From positions 1-64,000 of the forward strand of contig CAMVMF010000007.1 in NCBI GenBank assembly GCA_947168515.1: a stretch of DNA of 64,000 bases, in the 5' to 3' direction. Below are positions 43,576 to 51,403 of the stretch, one piece after another. How positions within the stretch are numbered: the stretch's first letter is position 1; every line of letters starts with the position of its first letter. The position numbers were made by a program, and so were the translations under genes. The notes beneath the pieces were generated by a model, which saw nothing but the letters and a program-made list of their open reading frames with translations, ran no database searches and had not been told where the DNA came from. The DNA is from an uncultured Bacteroidales bacterium. Lineage in GTDB: Bacteria; Bacteroidota; Bacteroidia; Bacteroidales; P3.

Positions 43576-44325
43576 TTATTTGTTGTTTTCAACGTTTCGT
43601 CTTGCTGTCCTCATCATTCGCATCAGTTCATGCTTGCGTTGGGTCTTGGTGCCACGCTCTGCCATGTGCTGCGCCAACATGTCAAATGCCTGTTGTCGGT
43701 CTATCCCTGCCAGCATGTAGCACCAGCCCCTACGCCCTTTCTGTGAGTAGGCGTGAAATGTGTCGTACCTCAACATCAAATCGTCCCGCATCCTCGCTGC
43801 ATACCTTGCAGGGTTCACCATGTATCGCAATATCCTTTCGTCACCATTGAATTGCTTGTCGGACAACTTCGCAAAGCCAGCCGCGCGGCAAAACACATAC
43901 TCGTTGCTGGTGTCTTTGATTGTTGTACCGCCCCCTATGGTGTGGAGTGCCATCCAGCACAACATCAAAAGCCAGTCCCATTCTTTCATGCGGCCACTTT
44001 TGAAGTCGCTCTTATATTGCCAGTACATTTCAACCTGTATCGAGAAACAGACACGGGACAACTTGTTTCTATCCAAGAACTCATGCCCTTTTTGCTTGTG
44101 CTTTTGATACTCCTCTTCCGTCAGTCGCAAACCGTACACTTCTTCGACTTCTTCGGTGGTCGTACAATCTGCACACATAATGCCCTCGCACAACGTGAAC
44201 ACCCGTGCTGGCTCGTCCATCAGCCCCCGCCATGCTTCAATGGGTAGGTGGTAGTAAGCCACATTGTCATGTGCGTATATGTATCTGCTCAAACCCCCTC
44301 CTTTCCAAACATTAGATTGTACCAT
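43576..44325 (-). CDS. Element protein of unknown function (orf249)
   Basis: The track start at 44511 overlaps the nuclease gene far too much. The ATG at 44325 (MVQSNVWKGGGLSRYIYAHDNVAYYHLP) overlaps it by 37 bp and gives 249 residues. The sequence shows an N-terminal strand-rich part, an acidic helix (TTTEEVEEVYGLRLTEEEYQKHKQKGHEFL), a Trp-rich helix (WDWLLMLCWMALHTIGG) and a very basic C-terminal tail (GTKTQRKHELMRMMRTARRNVENNK) that could bind nucleic acid. I do not recognise any family. It lies between a VRR-NUC nuclease and the DUF5681-like gene in a tight operon. Confidence 0.75.
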   Translation of the reverse strand: MVQSNVWKGGGLSRYIYAHDNVAYYHLPIEAWRGLMDEPARVFTLCEGIMCADCTTTEEVEEVYGLRLTEEEYQKHKQKGHEFLDRNKLSRVCFSIQVEMYWQYKSDFKSGRMKEWDWLLMLCWMALHTIGGGTTIKDTSNEYVFCRAAGFAKLSDKQFNGDERILRYMVNPARYAARMRDDLMLRYDTFHAYSQKGRRGWCYMLAGIDRQQAFDMLAQHMAERGTKTQRKHELMRMMRTARRNVENNK

Positions 44326-44750
44326 GATACAAACCCCTCGAAGTCCCTCGCCAAGTAGTACAGCCCACCTGCCCTCTCCACGTCTGCCTGGTATCTGCAT
44401 TGTGCATCGCTCTGTCGGTCTTGTCCTATCTTCACTTCTATCTTCACTGAACGCCCGTTGATGGTTGCCGATATGTCGGCTGTCCCCACCGTCATGTGGG
44501 TTGTCCTCCATATAGTGTTGCCGTACACGTCCCGCTTCTTGGTGGGTATGCCCGTTGCGGCTATACGCTCCGCCTGTCCTCCGTGCAACTTGATGAAGTC
44601 AATAATGCACCTCGTCAGCCCGTTGGCGGTGGTACTGTCGCTGCTGTAGCGTGACGGTGAGCCACTACGTTTGTACACCCACGGAAGTATACCGTCCTGC
44701 GTACCTGTCACCAAGTCAATCATTAGTTGGTTGTCAATCTGCTGTGTCAT
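44289..44750 (-). CDS. VRR-NUC domain nuclease
   Basis: A 153-residue protein of the PD-(D/E)XK superfamily. The C-terminal half is a VRR-NUC domain: GTADISATINGRSVKIEVKIGQDRQSDAQCRYQADVERAGGLYYLARDFEGFVSWY, giving the catalytic Asp (GTADI), the E-x-K (IEVKIG) and the Gln (AQCRYQ). The N-terminal part (LTRCIIDFIKLHGGQAERI) is the usual leading helix. Such nucleases occur in phages and mobile elements and may cleave branched DNA. It overlaps the preceding small gene by 17 bp and the next gene by 37 bp. Confidence 0.85.
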   Translation of the reverse strand: MTQQIDNQLMIDLVTGTQDGILPWVYKRSGSPSRYSSDSTTANGLTRCIIDFIKLHGGQAERIAATGIPTKKRDVYGNTIWRTTHMTVGTADISATINGRSVKIEVKIGQDRQSDAQCRYQADVERAGGLYYLARDFEGFVSWYNLMFGKEGV

Positions 44751-44988
44751 TCCCTCCTCCTTTCATCGTCAAGTTCTTCGAGATCCAATACATCTTGTAT
44801 CGTGTGCCGTCACTGCGTTCTCGCCACTCGTCCTGCACGTCTGCGCCGCCCGCTATCCCGTCTCGGTAGTTCGCCCGCAATTCGCTAATGTACTTCCGTG
44901 CATCGCCCGTGTGAGCCATTCGGTTGAGTTCAGTAGCGGTGAACCTGCCATTCTCTAACAATTGCTTGATACTTTCTTGCCGTTTCAT
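44734..44988 (-). CDS. Small winged-helix-like protein
   Basis: The track extends to 45081, but the ATG at 44988 overlaps the stop of the excisionase-like gene (ATGA) and begins the sensible protein, MKRQESIKQLLENGRFTATELNRMAHTGDARKYISELRANYRDGI. This is the shape of a small winged HTH that controls host or element transcription: helix, turn, recognition helix (ARKYISELR), wing. 84 residues. It is translationally coupled to its neighbour and overlaps the nuclease start by 17 bp. Confidence 0.72.
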   Translation of the reverse strand: MKRQESIKQLLENGRFTATELNRMAHTGDARKYISELRANYRDGIAGGADVQDEWRERSDGTRYKMYWISKNLTMKGGGNDTAD

Positions 44989-45290
44989 CGCACACCCCCT
45001 TTCCTCGGATGGTTCAGCACATAGGCCGCTGCCGCCTGTTCCAACTCTTGCTGGCTGCTCACCTTGTTTTGTAGCAACCACGCGTTGATGTCATCACGCT
45101 TAAAGAACAACATCTTTCCACCGCCTTTTGCAAAAGGTATTCGCCTTTCGTGTGTCAGTTTGTAGATGTAACCTTTCGACAAACCCGTGTACGCTGCCAC
45201 ATCGTCAATGTTGAACACGTCTTTTGCACCCATGAGGGATATTTGTTTTATCTCCTCTAACTTTGCCATGATTTCGATATTTTCGTTCAT
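44985..45290 (-). CDS. Excisionase-like helix-turn-helix protein (HTH_17)
   Basis: A 101-residue protein with an acidic N-terminus and a MerR/excisionase-type domain: VFNIDDVAAYTGLSKGYIYKLTHERRIPFAKGGGKMLFFKRDDINAWLLQNK. The DDVAAYTGLSKGYIYKL and final INAWL are the family's hallmarks. In integrative elements of Bacteroidota such proteins direct excision together with the integrase or regulate transfer genes. Its promoter (TACTTTTG box at 45396-45403) is next to the inverted repeat at 45423-45450. Confidence 0.87.
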   Translation of the reverse strand: MNENIEIMAKLEEIKQISLMGAKDVFNIDDVAAYTGLSKGYIYKLTHERRIPFAKGGGKMLFFKRDDINAWLLQNKVSSQQELEQAAAAYVLNHPRKGGVR

Positions 45291-45395
45291 GTCTTTTTTT
45301 TATTTATTATGGCAATCTCTGCATCTGCAACTATGCGTATTGCCTTCGGATTTCTCACTTGCAGGGTTGCAGTCTCTGCCGCTTGAAATCGAGTG

Positions 45396-45450
45396 CAAAA
45401 GTACAACAAAAGAAAAGAAAAACACTTGCTATATCACTTGATAGCAAGTG
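45396..45450 (-). promoter_or_regulatory. Promoter and palindromic operator of the excisionase operon
   Basis: The -7 box TACTTTTG (45396-45403) is followed, toward upstream, by a perfect inverted repeat CACTTGCTAT (45423-45432) / ATAGCAAGTG (45441-45450) with an extra CACTTG in the spacer (45435-45440). The repeat sits around the expected -33 region, as a repressor site would. Confidence 0.6.
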
Positions 45451-45480
45451 AATGTTATTAATTGATTGTTAGGTGTTTGT

Positions 45481-46611
45481 TTAGAATTTAATTGTAGCAA
45501 ACACTTTTATGATTACTCTACAATCTATATCATCATCATATTCTTTTGGTGGGGTGGGTTTATAAGATTGCAGACGGGTTTCGTCAAATAAATTCTCAAA
45601 CAACCCCCACGTTTTGAGAGGAAGCCCCATTCTTTTTTTTCTTAAGCCTAATACATCAATTGCATGGTCGGCAAAACATTTCAAACTATATTTGTTTTTC
45701 ATCCACTTCCATTGTTTTCCCTCGTTCATCTCGATATACCCCAATTCGGCAAACTTGGCAAACATCGCCTTTGCCTTTGGTGTTTTTAGTCGTGGGTCTA
45801 TTACAAACGGCTTCACTCCCTCGACGGCATTATTACTCTCACCATTGTTATTGCCGTCCTGTATGGCTGCTGGCCGCTCATCATACAAACTCAACTCGCT
45901 GTCTAAATTCCCAACTTCCCCATGGCAACGGATGTACAGATTGACAGCTCGGACACTCAAATACAGTTCCTCGGCTGCTGCGCCAGCCCTCGCTTCCGCC
46001 AGCCTGCGCTCCTCTCGTCTGCTCTCGAATGCTGCTGGCAACCCCACTTTCTCCCAGTCCTTGCAGTACAACCGAATCACCTCTCTGTCCGATTGGGGAA
46101 TATCGCCATACCCTGCGTTCATCAACTCTCGGCACAGCCTGTATTCCTCCCTGTGATGATACCACTTGTAATAATAACCATCATCCATGTACACCCAACT
46201 TTCCATGAACACTACGCTGTCCCCCGCATTATAATTATCCGTCATATACGTACTCACGCCATCGGGGTTCGTTATACGCCACTTGCTACGAATAATTGTT
46301 AAGCGTCTCCACTCCTTACATTCCTTTTCTCTCCGTTCCCTCTGCTCCTCGTCCTCGTCCTCATATATGCCGAAATAGTCTGCCGCTTCTACAATATACC
46401 TCGCCAGGCCCCTTGACACATCCCCGCATCCCCCGCACCTCTCGGCAACCTCGAACAACTTCGGCTCGCTGCTCATCATCCGTTGGCGAAGATTGTTCAG
46501 GCCTGTACGTCTCTTTTGTTTGTCGTCTTCGCCCATCACTGCTTTTTCCAGTCTCTCAAATTCTGCCAATGTATTTGCGTTCATCATTCTGTCCTCCATA
46601 TTAAAGTTCAT
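45481..46611 (-). CDS. Element protein of unknown function (orf376)
   Basis: A 376-residue protein that overlaps the integrase stop by 11 bp; ATG codons at 46599 and nearby are alternative starts. The N-terminal third is charged and helical and contains two cysteine pairs (AERCGGCGDVSRG). The middle has aromatic-rich sequence (WVYMDDGYYYKWYHHREEYRLC) and an Ala/Arg/Glu-rich helix. The C-terminal part (FVIDPRLKTPKAKAMFAKFAELGYIEMNEGKQWKWMKNKYSLKCFADHA to WGLFENLFDETRLQSYK) resembles a C-terminal segment seen in other uncharacterised mobile-element proteins of Bacteroidales. No helicase, primase or relaxase motif is visible. Confidence 0.75.
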   Translation of the reverse strand: MNFNMEDRMMNANTLAEFERLEKAVMGEDDKQKRRTGLNNLRQRMMSSEPKLFEVAERCGGCGDVSRGLARYIVEAADYFGIYEDEDEEQRERREKECKEWRRLTIIRSKWRITNPDGVSTYMTDNYNAGDSVVFMESWVYMDDGYYYKWYHHREEYRLCRELMNAGYGDIPQSDREVIRLYCKDWEKVGLPAAFESRREERRLAEARAGAAAEELYLSVRAVNLYIRCHGEVGNLDSELSLYDERPAAIQDGNNNGESNNAVEGVKPFVIDPRLKTPKAKAMFAKFAELGYIEMNEGKQWKWMKNKYSLKCFADHAIDVLGLRKKRMGLPLKTWGLFENLFDETRLQSYKPTPPKEYDDDIDCRVIIKVFATIKF

Positions 46612-47773
46612 TCAACAGGTTCACCGCATCCACTTTCTTTTTATCCACTATCTTTGCATAAATCTGTGTTGTGGAGACTTCGGAATGTCCCAACAACTTG
46701 CTGACGGTGTAGAGGTCTGCTCCCTTTGTCAGTAGGGTTGTGGCGTATGTGTGCCGTGCTGTATGCAGCGTTACGTTCTTCTCAATCCCTGCCCGCTTCG
46801 CCCACAACTTCAATGTGCGGTTCATGGCTGGTTCGGTAGGCAGGTCGGCAAAGACAAGCCCGTCTGAGGGCATTTCCCCTCGTTGGGGTAGAAACTCCCG
46901 TGCCTTGACAGATAAGGGCAGATAGAGCGGTGTTTGCGTTTTCTGCTGACGTATGGCAACCGTCCACACCTCGCCCTGCGTGTCAATGTCAGCCCACCGC
47001 AACGCCTTAACGTCCGATATGCGCAACCCGCAATAGCACATGAACAGATACGCCCTCCGTGTCCCATCGCTGGCGGTCGGTGTCGCTTCAAGCCGTTTCA
47101 GCTCCTCAATGCTGAGAAATGCCCTTGTGCTTTCGGGTACCTTGATTTTGTCCGCATCGGTCAGCCTGTCGCACGGGTTGGTGGTGATAAGCCCCTCTCG
47201 CTGTGCTTCGGCAAGGGCAAAGCGTAAGCACTGGTAACGCTTCTGTGCCGTGCTGGCCGCAAGGTGCTTGCCCGTGTTCTGCACCCGTTCTCCTATAACG
47301 TACCCCGTGCGTAAGTATTCGATAAAGCCCAAGCAAAAGTTCTTGTCCACATCGGCCAGCCGCACTTTCTCGCCCGCATACTCTTTCAGTATGGCGATAG
47401 TGTTTTCAATCGTCCGTCCCCAAGTGTGGCGGTTGGCTGCGGTGCCGGCTCGCTGCCCTGCCCGCTCCGCACAATGCATCATCCAATCCGACAACAGGAT
47501 TTTCGACAGCCCCACACGCTTCAATCCCGCTTCCTCGGCAATAATAGCCCTTGTGCGCTCTGCTTTGATTGCGTTGGCTGCATCCAGCGTTTCTACATTG
47601 TGGAGTTTATCGAAAGGTGTCTTTTCGGGGATGAGGTAGAGTTTCAGAAACTCATACTCCCTTTTTCCGTCCTTGTAATAGTCAAGGTACAACGACACAT
47701 TCCCGTTTGATAGCATCTTCTCCCTCAAACGTACAGTTTCTTTCGCCTTGCTGGCGACTTTCTTTCTTGGCAT
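46601..47773 (-). CDS. Tyrosine site-specific recombinase (integrase)
   Basis: The track start is TTG at 47815, but the -7 box TATCTTTG (47805-47812) lies there, so the ATG at 47773 (MPRKKVASKAKETVRLREK) is the start: 390 residues. An N-terminal arm-binding segment (GNVSLYLDYYKDGKREYEFLKLYL) is followed by a SAM-like core-binding domain (100-215) and the catalytic domain with Arg in CYCGLRISDVKALRWADI, a Lys-containing beta-turn, HTARHTYATTLL (H-x-x-R), GHSEVSTTQIYAKI (His/Tyr). All catalytic residues are present. It lies beside tRNA-Val and the arm-type repeat, so it probably integrated this element. Confidence 0.94.
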   Translation of the reverse strand: MPRKKVASKAKETVRLREKMLSNGNVSLYLDYYKDGKREYEFLKLYLIPEKTPFDKLHNVETLDAANAIKAERTRAIIAEEAGLKRVGLSKILLSDWMMHCAERAGQRAGTAANRHTWGRTIENTIAILKEYAGEKVRLADVDKNFCLGFIEYLRTGYVIGERVQNTGKHLAASTAQKRYQCLRFALAEAQREGLITTNPCDRLTDADKIKVPESTRAFLSIEELKRLEATPTASDGTRRAYLFMCYCGLRISDVKALRWADIDTQGEVWTVAIRQQKTQTPLYLPLSVKAREFLPQRGEMPSDGLVFADLPTEPAMNRTLKLWAKRAGIEKNVTLHTARHTYATTLLTKGADLYTVSKLLGHSEVSTTQIYAKIVDKKKVDAVNLLNEL

Positions 47774-47804
47774 ACTCGGTAAGATTAAATTTTGTTTCCG
47801 ACTG

Positions 47805-47861
47805 CAAAGATACAAACTTTTTTCAATTCGAGTAACAAACGAGTAACAAAAATGTACCTAT
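47805..47861 (-). repeat. Integrase promoter and 31-bp direct repeat, right copy
   Basis: The repeat at 47831-47861 (AGTAACAAACG...TGTACCTAT) matches the left copy at 28/31 positions. It contains two tandem copies of CGAGTAACAAA (47829-47850). The integrase -7 box is at 47805-47812, so integrase binding here could repress its own promoter. Confidence 0.7.
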
Positions 47862-47949
47862 AAACATCAAAACAAGGTAAAATACCCGTCAAATCGATAT
47901 CCACTGAAAATTAATGTATTAGCAATGAAAATCAATGCTTTATGGCAAT

Positions 47950-47972
47950 AAAAAAGCCCCTTTGCAGGGGCC
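47950..47972 (-). terminator. Terminator after tRNA-Val
   Basis: Minus strand GCCCCTGCAAAGGGGC followed by TTTTTT. It lies just after the tRNA 3' end and, if the attachment core is right, belongs to the element side. Confidence 0.8.
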
Positions 47973-47978
47973 AAATCG

Positions 47979-48053
47979 TGGTCTGTGGCAGATTCGAACT
48001 GTCGACCTCTTCCGTGTGAAGGAAGCGCTCTGAACCAACTGAGCTAACAGACC
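47979..48053 (-). tRNA. tRNA-Val(CAC), element attachment site
   Basis: A 75-nt cloverleaf: acceptor GGTCTGT/ACAGACC, D-arm TAGCTCAGTTGGTT, anticodon stem CTTCC/GGAAG with loop TTCACAC (anticodon CAC, reads GUG), and a T-arm with AGTTCGAAT. CCA is not encoded: the bases after the discriminator A are CGA. Its 3' end, TCTGCCACAGACCAC, is repeated at 41774-41788. Confidence 0.9.
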
Positions 48054-48107
48054 GTGTTTTATGTTTCTTTCTTTCAAAAAGAGGCGAAGCCCGGCTTCAC
48101 CTCCTAG

Positions 48108-48185
48108 TGGTGATCTGTACAAGATTTGAACTTGTGACCTCTTGCCTGTCAAGCAAGCGCTCTAAACCAACTGAGCTAACAGATC
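48108..48185 (-). tRNA. tRNA-Val(GAC)
   Basis: Acceptor GATCTGT/ACAGATC, anticodon stem CTTGC/GCAAG with loop TTGACAG (anticodon GAC, reads GUC/GUU), T-arm AAGTTCAAATCTT, with CCA encoded (48108-48110). It lies 54 bp upstream of tRNA-Val(CAC), probably in one transcript. Confidence 0.9.
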
Positions 48186-48731
48186 ATTTTCTCTCGAAAA
48201 GCGGTTGCAAAAGTACGAACATTTTTTGAACTAGCAAAATATTTTTTTTACAAAACATGCAACTACCTGATTTTAAACACAACTTTTTTATACTTTACCT
48301 CTCTGTCCATTATTCAAAAGTGTCAAAGTACACCTCTGGCAAAACCAATTTCTGGTATTTATCCACCTTCTCCTATTTTTACAGGCAAAAACAACTATTA
48401 TTAATTTACAATCAGCACCTTATCTACATACAAAACATCAATAAAAACAGAGACCAATGGAACTATTAAGCCAAACGGGCTACAACATACAATAAGGGTC
48501 GCCACACTTAATCCAATAGCGGTATCGTTGACGGACTCGATGCCCACCCCCTTACTGATTACCATACAACATTGTACTCAACAGCATATATAGCGTTATT
48601 GATACCACACCCCTTCCAAAGCAGTTTCATTTCCACACAAAAAAACAAAAAAAAAATTGCCAATTGAAAAAAAAGTAGTATCTTTGCACTATAATTAAAT
48701 AGCACAATTAACAATTTAAAATCTTATCATT
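48186..48731. other. Intergenic region
   Basis: 546 AT-rich bases. The 70-residue ORF at 48257-48469 has an unconvincing Tyr/Leu-rich translation and no start context. The only clear signal is the -7 box TATCTTTG near 48680 for the small lipoprotein. I see no other gene or RNA. Confidence 0.55.
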
Positions 48732-48944
48732 ATGAAGAAAGTTCTTTTGGCTCTTGCCGTTATCGCAACCGTTGCCTGTTTCAGTTCTTGCAAGAAAACT
48801 TGTAGCTGCACCACTTATGCTGCCGGTTCCGTTGTCTCCACTACCGAAGTCGACCTTAGCAAATACGAAGGTGTGAAGAAATGCAGTGACCTTCCTATCA
48901 ACAACTACTCTACCGCCCTCCAGACTGGCATCAAATGCGAATAA
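48732..48944 (+). CDS. Small lipoprotein
   Basis: A 70-residue protein with a strong signal peptide and lipobox: KKVLLALAVIATVACFSSCKKTCSC. The mature part has only about 50 residues (CTTYAAGSVVSTTEVDLSKYEGVKKCSDLPINNY) with conserved-looking cysteines. It has its own promoter about 40 bp upstream and a strong terminator right after, so it is a real gene although short. Function unknown. Confidence 0.8.
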   Translation: MKKVLLALAVIATVACFSSCKKTCSCTTYAAGSVVSTTEVDLSKYEGVKKCSDLPINNYSTALQTGIKCE

Positions 48945-48966
48945 AGTAATTGGTCCATTAACCCTT

Positions 48967-49005
48967 AAAAAGATGGGAGACAGATATTCTGACTCCCATC
49001 TTTTT
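48967..49005 (+). terminator. Terminator after the small lipoprotein gene
   Basis: A 13-bp stem AAAAAGATGGGAG / CTCCCATCTTTTT with a 13-base loop and further T residues. Confidence 0.88.
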
Positions 49006-49156
49006 TTATTGGATTGTGAATTATTAGCAGTCTGCAACTTGCATCACTCAGGCAATCGCCGCACACGCACCGAAACATCCGTCTCACCTCAGCCGGCTCC
49101 CTCTCGTCACGGCATAACGAAAACTCTTCGTGACATGTGGGTGGGCAGCGATGCCA

Positions 49157-51031
49157 CTATTTTTTCTTACCGAACCCAAATGTAGGCAACTCCACATTGC
49201 GGAATGCAGACAGAATGGGATTACCCGAAGAGGTCTCGTTACCGTAGATCTCGGCAATGAGATTCTTGTATTTTTCCATCAACACCTTTCGACGGATTTT
49301 CAGCGTCGGCGACAGCAATCCATTATTGGCCGTCCACTCATCGGCCACCAGACGGAAATTCTTAATCTGCTCATGAGCCGCAAAGTCGCGGTTGGCAGCA
49401 GCAATTACCTCGCGGTACTTTTCCTTCACCTCGGGCAAAGCCAACAACGCCACATTGTCGCGATAGTGCAAATGGTGCTTCAGGGCCCAATAGTGCAAAG
49501 TGTTGAAATTGGGAGAAATAATAGCCGAAGCACTCTTTTCATTTTCACCCACAATCATCACCTGTTCTATGTACTCCGACTCGCGCAACTTATTCTCTAA
49601 TAACTGGGGAGCGATATACTTACCGGCCGACAATTTGAAAATATCCTTCTTGCGGTCGGTAATTCGCAGATAACGGGGGCCACCGATGCCGGTACCCACC
49701 ATCTCTCCAACGTCGCCAGTATGGAACCAGCCATCTTCGTCAATAACCTGAGCGGTATACTCGGGGTCTTTATAGTAACCCATCATCACATGGGGACCGC
49801 GTGTCAGTATTTCGCCGTCATCGGCAAACTTCACCTCTACTCCTTCCAAAATGGGGCCTACGGTGCCAATCTTCACCCATCCCTTGGCGGGGTTGTTCAC
49901 GGCAATGACGGGCGAGGTTTCGGACAGGCCGTAGCCCTCATGAATATAGATACCCGCGGCAGCAAAGGTGCGCAACATCCGGGGCTGTATACTGCTAGAA
50001 CCAGTAATTACGCACAACTCGTGCCCACCGAATTTTTCACGCCAATGACGATAGACCATGCGGTCGTAGAACCACTGTGAAAGTTGATAGAAAAGGGAAA
50101 CCTTTTGCAAGTTGGAGTAGTCCCATCGGGCGCCATGCTTAAATGCCCGGTCATAGATTTTTTTCTTGAGTCCCTTGAAATCTTTGCCGGCGGCATACAG
50201 CTTGTCGTACACCATTTCCAGCACGCGGGGAACGGCACAAAAGCCATCGGCATGCAGTTCCTGCAGGTTTTGCTGAATGGTACCCATATTCTCAGCATAG
50301 TAAATGCCCACACCGCGGTATTGGAAATGGTAGTTCATGCTGCGCTCGTAGATGTGGTTCAGCGGCAGGAAGCTAAGGGCTATAGACCCTGCAGGCATGT
50401 AGTTGACTTTGGCATGGGCCAGGAAGTTGCTGCATAGATTTCTGTGTGAGAGCATCACCCCCTTAGGGTCACCCGTGGTACCCGAAGTATAAATCAACGT
50501 GGCACAATCTTCTGGACGGATGGTTTCTTTCAAATGAAGCAACGTAGGGGCGTTCTTTTCCTTACTACTAATACCCAATTTCAGAATGTCAAACGTGCGA
50601 GGATAGCCATCAATCTTCTCCAAAGTGTAAACCTTCGGAGCCTTTTCAATCTTTTCCAGGGCCGGGGCCACACGCTTGAGCATGATGCGGTTGCTGATGA
50701 ACATATACTGCGCCTCGCTATGGCTGATTATATGAGCATAGTTCTCCACACTCAACGTAGGATAAATGGGCACATGGATAACACCCGTCAGCGCACAAGC
50801 CATGTCAGTGAAATTCCACTCTGGACAGTTGGCTGTCATGGTAATGATTTTATCGCCAGGTTTCAGGCCCATTTCCAACAGTCCACAAGCCATATAATGG
50901 GCAATATAATAGTATTTTTTTGTGCTGTATTTAATCCATTCTCCTTTTTCCTTGGCACACAGAACGTCCTCTTTGTCAGGGAATTGTTCGAGTAGGTAAT
51001 CAAGCAGGTCAAACGTACGTGTTATTTCCAT
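49157..51031 (-). CDS. Long-chain fatty acid-CoA ligase (AMP-binding)
   Basis: The start is the ATG at 51031 (MEITRTFDLLDYLLEQFPDKEDVL), just after the TATATTTG box at 51053-51060, rather than the track start; 624 residues. ANL-family motifs: ATLIYTSGTTGDPKGVMLSHRN (P-loop), ITGSSSIQPRMLRTF, YGLSETSPVIAVN, GWFHTGDVGEM and RITDRKKDIFKLSAGKYIAPQLLE. It activates fatty acids with ATP and CoA. Chain length cannot be read from sequence. The arrangement resembles FadD/FAA1-type enzymes. Confidence 0.92.
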   Translation of the reverse strand: MEITRTFDLLDYLLEQFPDKEDVLCAKEKGEWIKYSTKKYYYIAHYMACGLLEMGLKPGDKIITMTANCPEWNFTDMACALTGVIHVPIYPTLSVENYAHIISHSEAQYMFISNRIMLKRVAPALEKIEKAPKVYTLEKIDGYPRTFDILKLGISSKEKNAPTLLHLKETIRPEDCATLIYTSGTTGDPKGVMLSHRNLCSNFLAHAKVNYMPAGSIALSFLPLNHIYERSMNYHFQYRGVGIYYAENMGTIQQNLQELHADGFCAVPRVLEMVYDKLYAAGKDFKGLKKKIYDRAFKHGARWDYSNLQKVSLFYQLSQWFYDRMVYRHWREKFGGHELCVITGSSSIQPRMLRTFAAAGIYIHEGYGLSETSPVIAVNNPAKGWVKIGTVGPILEGVEVKFADDGEILTRGPHVMMGYYKDPEYTAQVIDEDGWFHTGDVGEMVGTGIGGPRYLRITDRKKDIFKLSAGKYIAPQLLENKLRESEYIEQVMIVGENEKSASAIISPNFNTLHYWALKHHLHYRDNVALLALPEVKEKYREVIAAANRDFAAHEQIKNFRLVADEWTANNGLLSPTLKIRRKVLMEKYKNLIAEIYGNETSSGNPILSAFRNVELPTFGFGKKK

Positions 51032-51403
51032 TTCGTTGCTGTAATTAAAATGCAAATATACGACTATTTTTCGGAATACCAACTTTATTTTTTCCTCTCG
51101 GCGTTGCCATTTTGAACCTTCCATCTACGTCCACCTTGCAGCCATCCTGCCAAACCTTTGCTGTACGCTCGCTCTACACTCGCCTCTCGTTATTTGGTAG
51201 AAGAGCCTCTGACGTGACATTCTGCACCGTGGGAAATGCCCAACATGTATTGCTCTATCAAGTTTGATTATACGCTGATCCATTGCAACGTTATGATTTG
51301 GGAATGTGCGGATTCTGAAACAAAGATTGATAATTTTCAATCATATCTTATTTTTTTTGTATTTTTGCAATTTCTTTTGGATTGAAAAAGGAGTAAGAAA
51401 AGC
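51032..51403. other. Divergent promoter region of the acyl-CoA ligase and trkA
   Basis: 372 bp between divergent genes. Minus-strand box TATATTTG at 51053-51060 and plus-strand box TATTTTTG at 51360-51367. The ORF at 51125-51340 is not convincing. Nothing else seen. Confidence 0.6.

Larger units (their letters stand above)
41774..47992 (-). mobile_element. Compact integrative element in tRNA-Val
   Basis: Bounds are the two copies of TCTGCCACAGACCAC, the 3' end of tRNA-Val(CAC). All genes run on the minus strand, starting with the integrase next to the intact tRNA: integrase, orf376, excisionase-like HTH, winged-HTH-like protein, VRR-NUC nuclease, orf249, DUF5681-like protein, then a non-coding iteron-like region and a toxin/antitoxin-type pair. 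Imperfect 31-bp direct repeats lie just inside both ends. No relaxase, primase or helicase, capsid, portal or large terminase gene is recognisable, and there is no cargo such as a resistance gene. It resembles in size and simplicity a phage satellite or minimal integrative element that borrows mobility functions. That class assignment is inference. Confidence 0.8.

Noticed and set aside
41850-47861. 31-bp repeats as the actual element boundaries
   Set aside because: They are imperfect (28/31) and lie between the integrase and the tRNA. The 15-bp tRNA-end duplication is exact and explains both ends, so the 31-bp repeats fit better as arm sites.
48257-48469. 70-codon ORF after the tRNA genes
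   Set aside because: No start context or signal, biased composition, no resemblance to a family.
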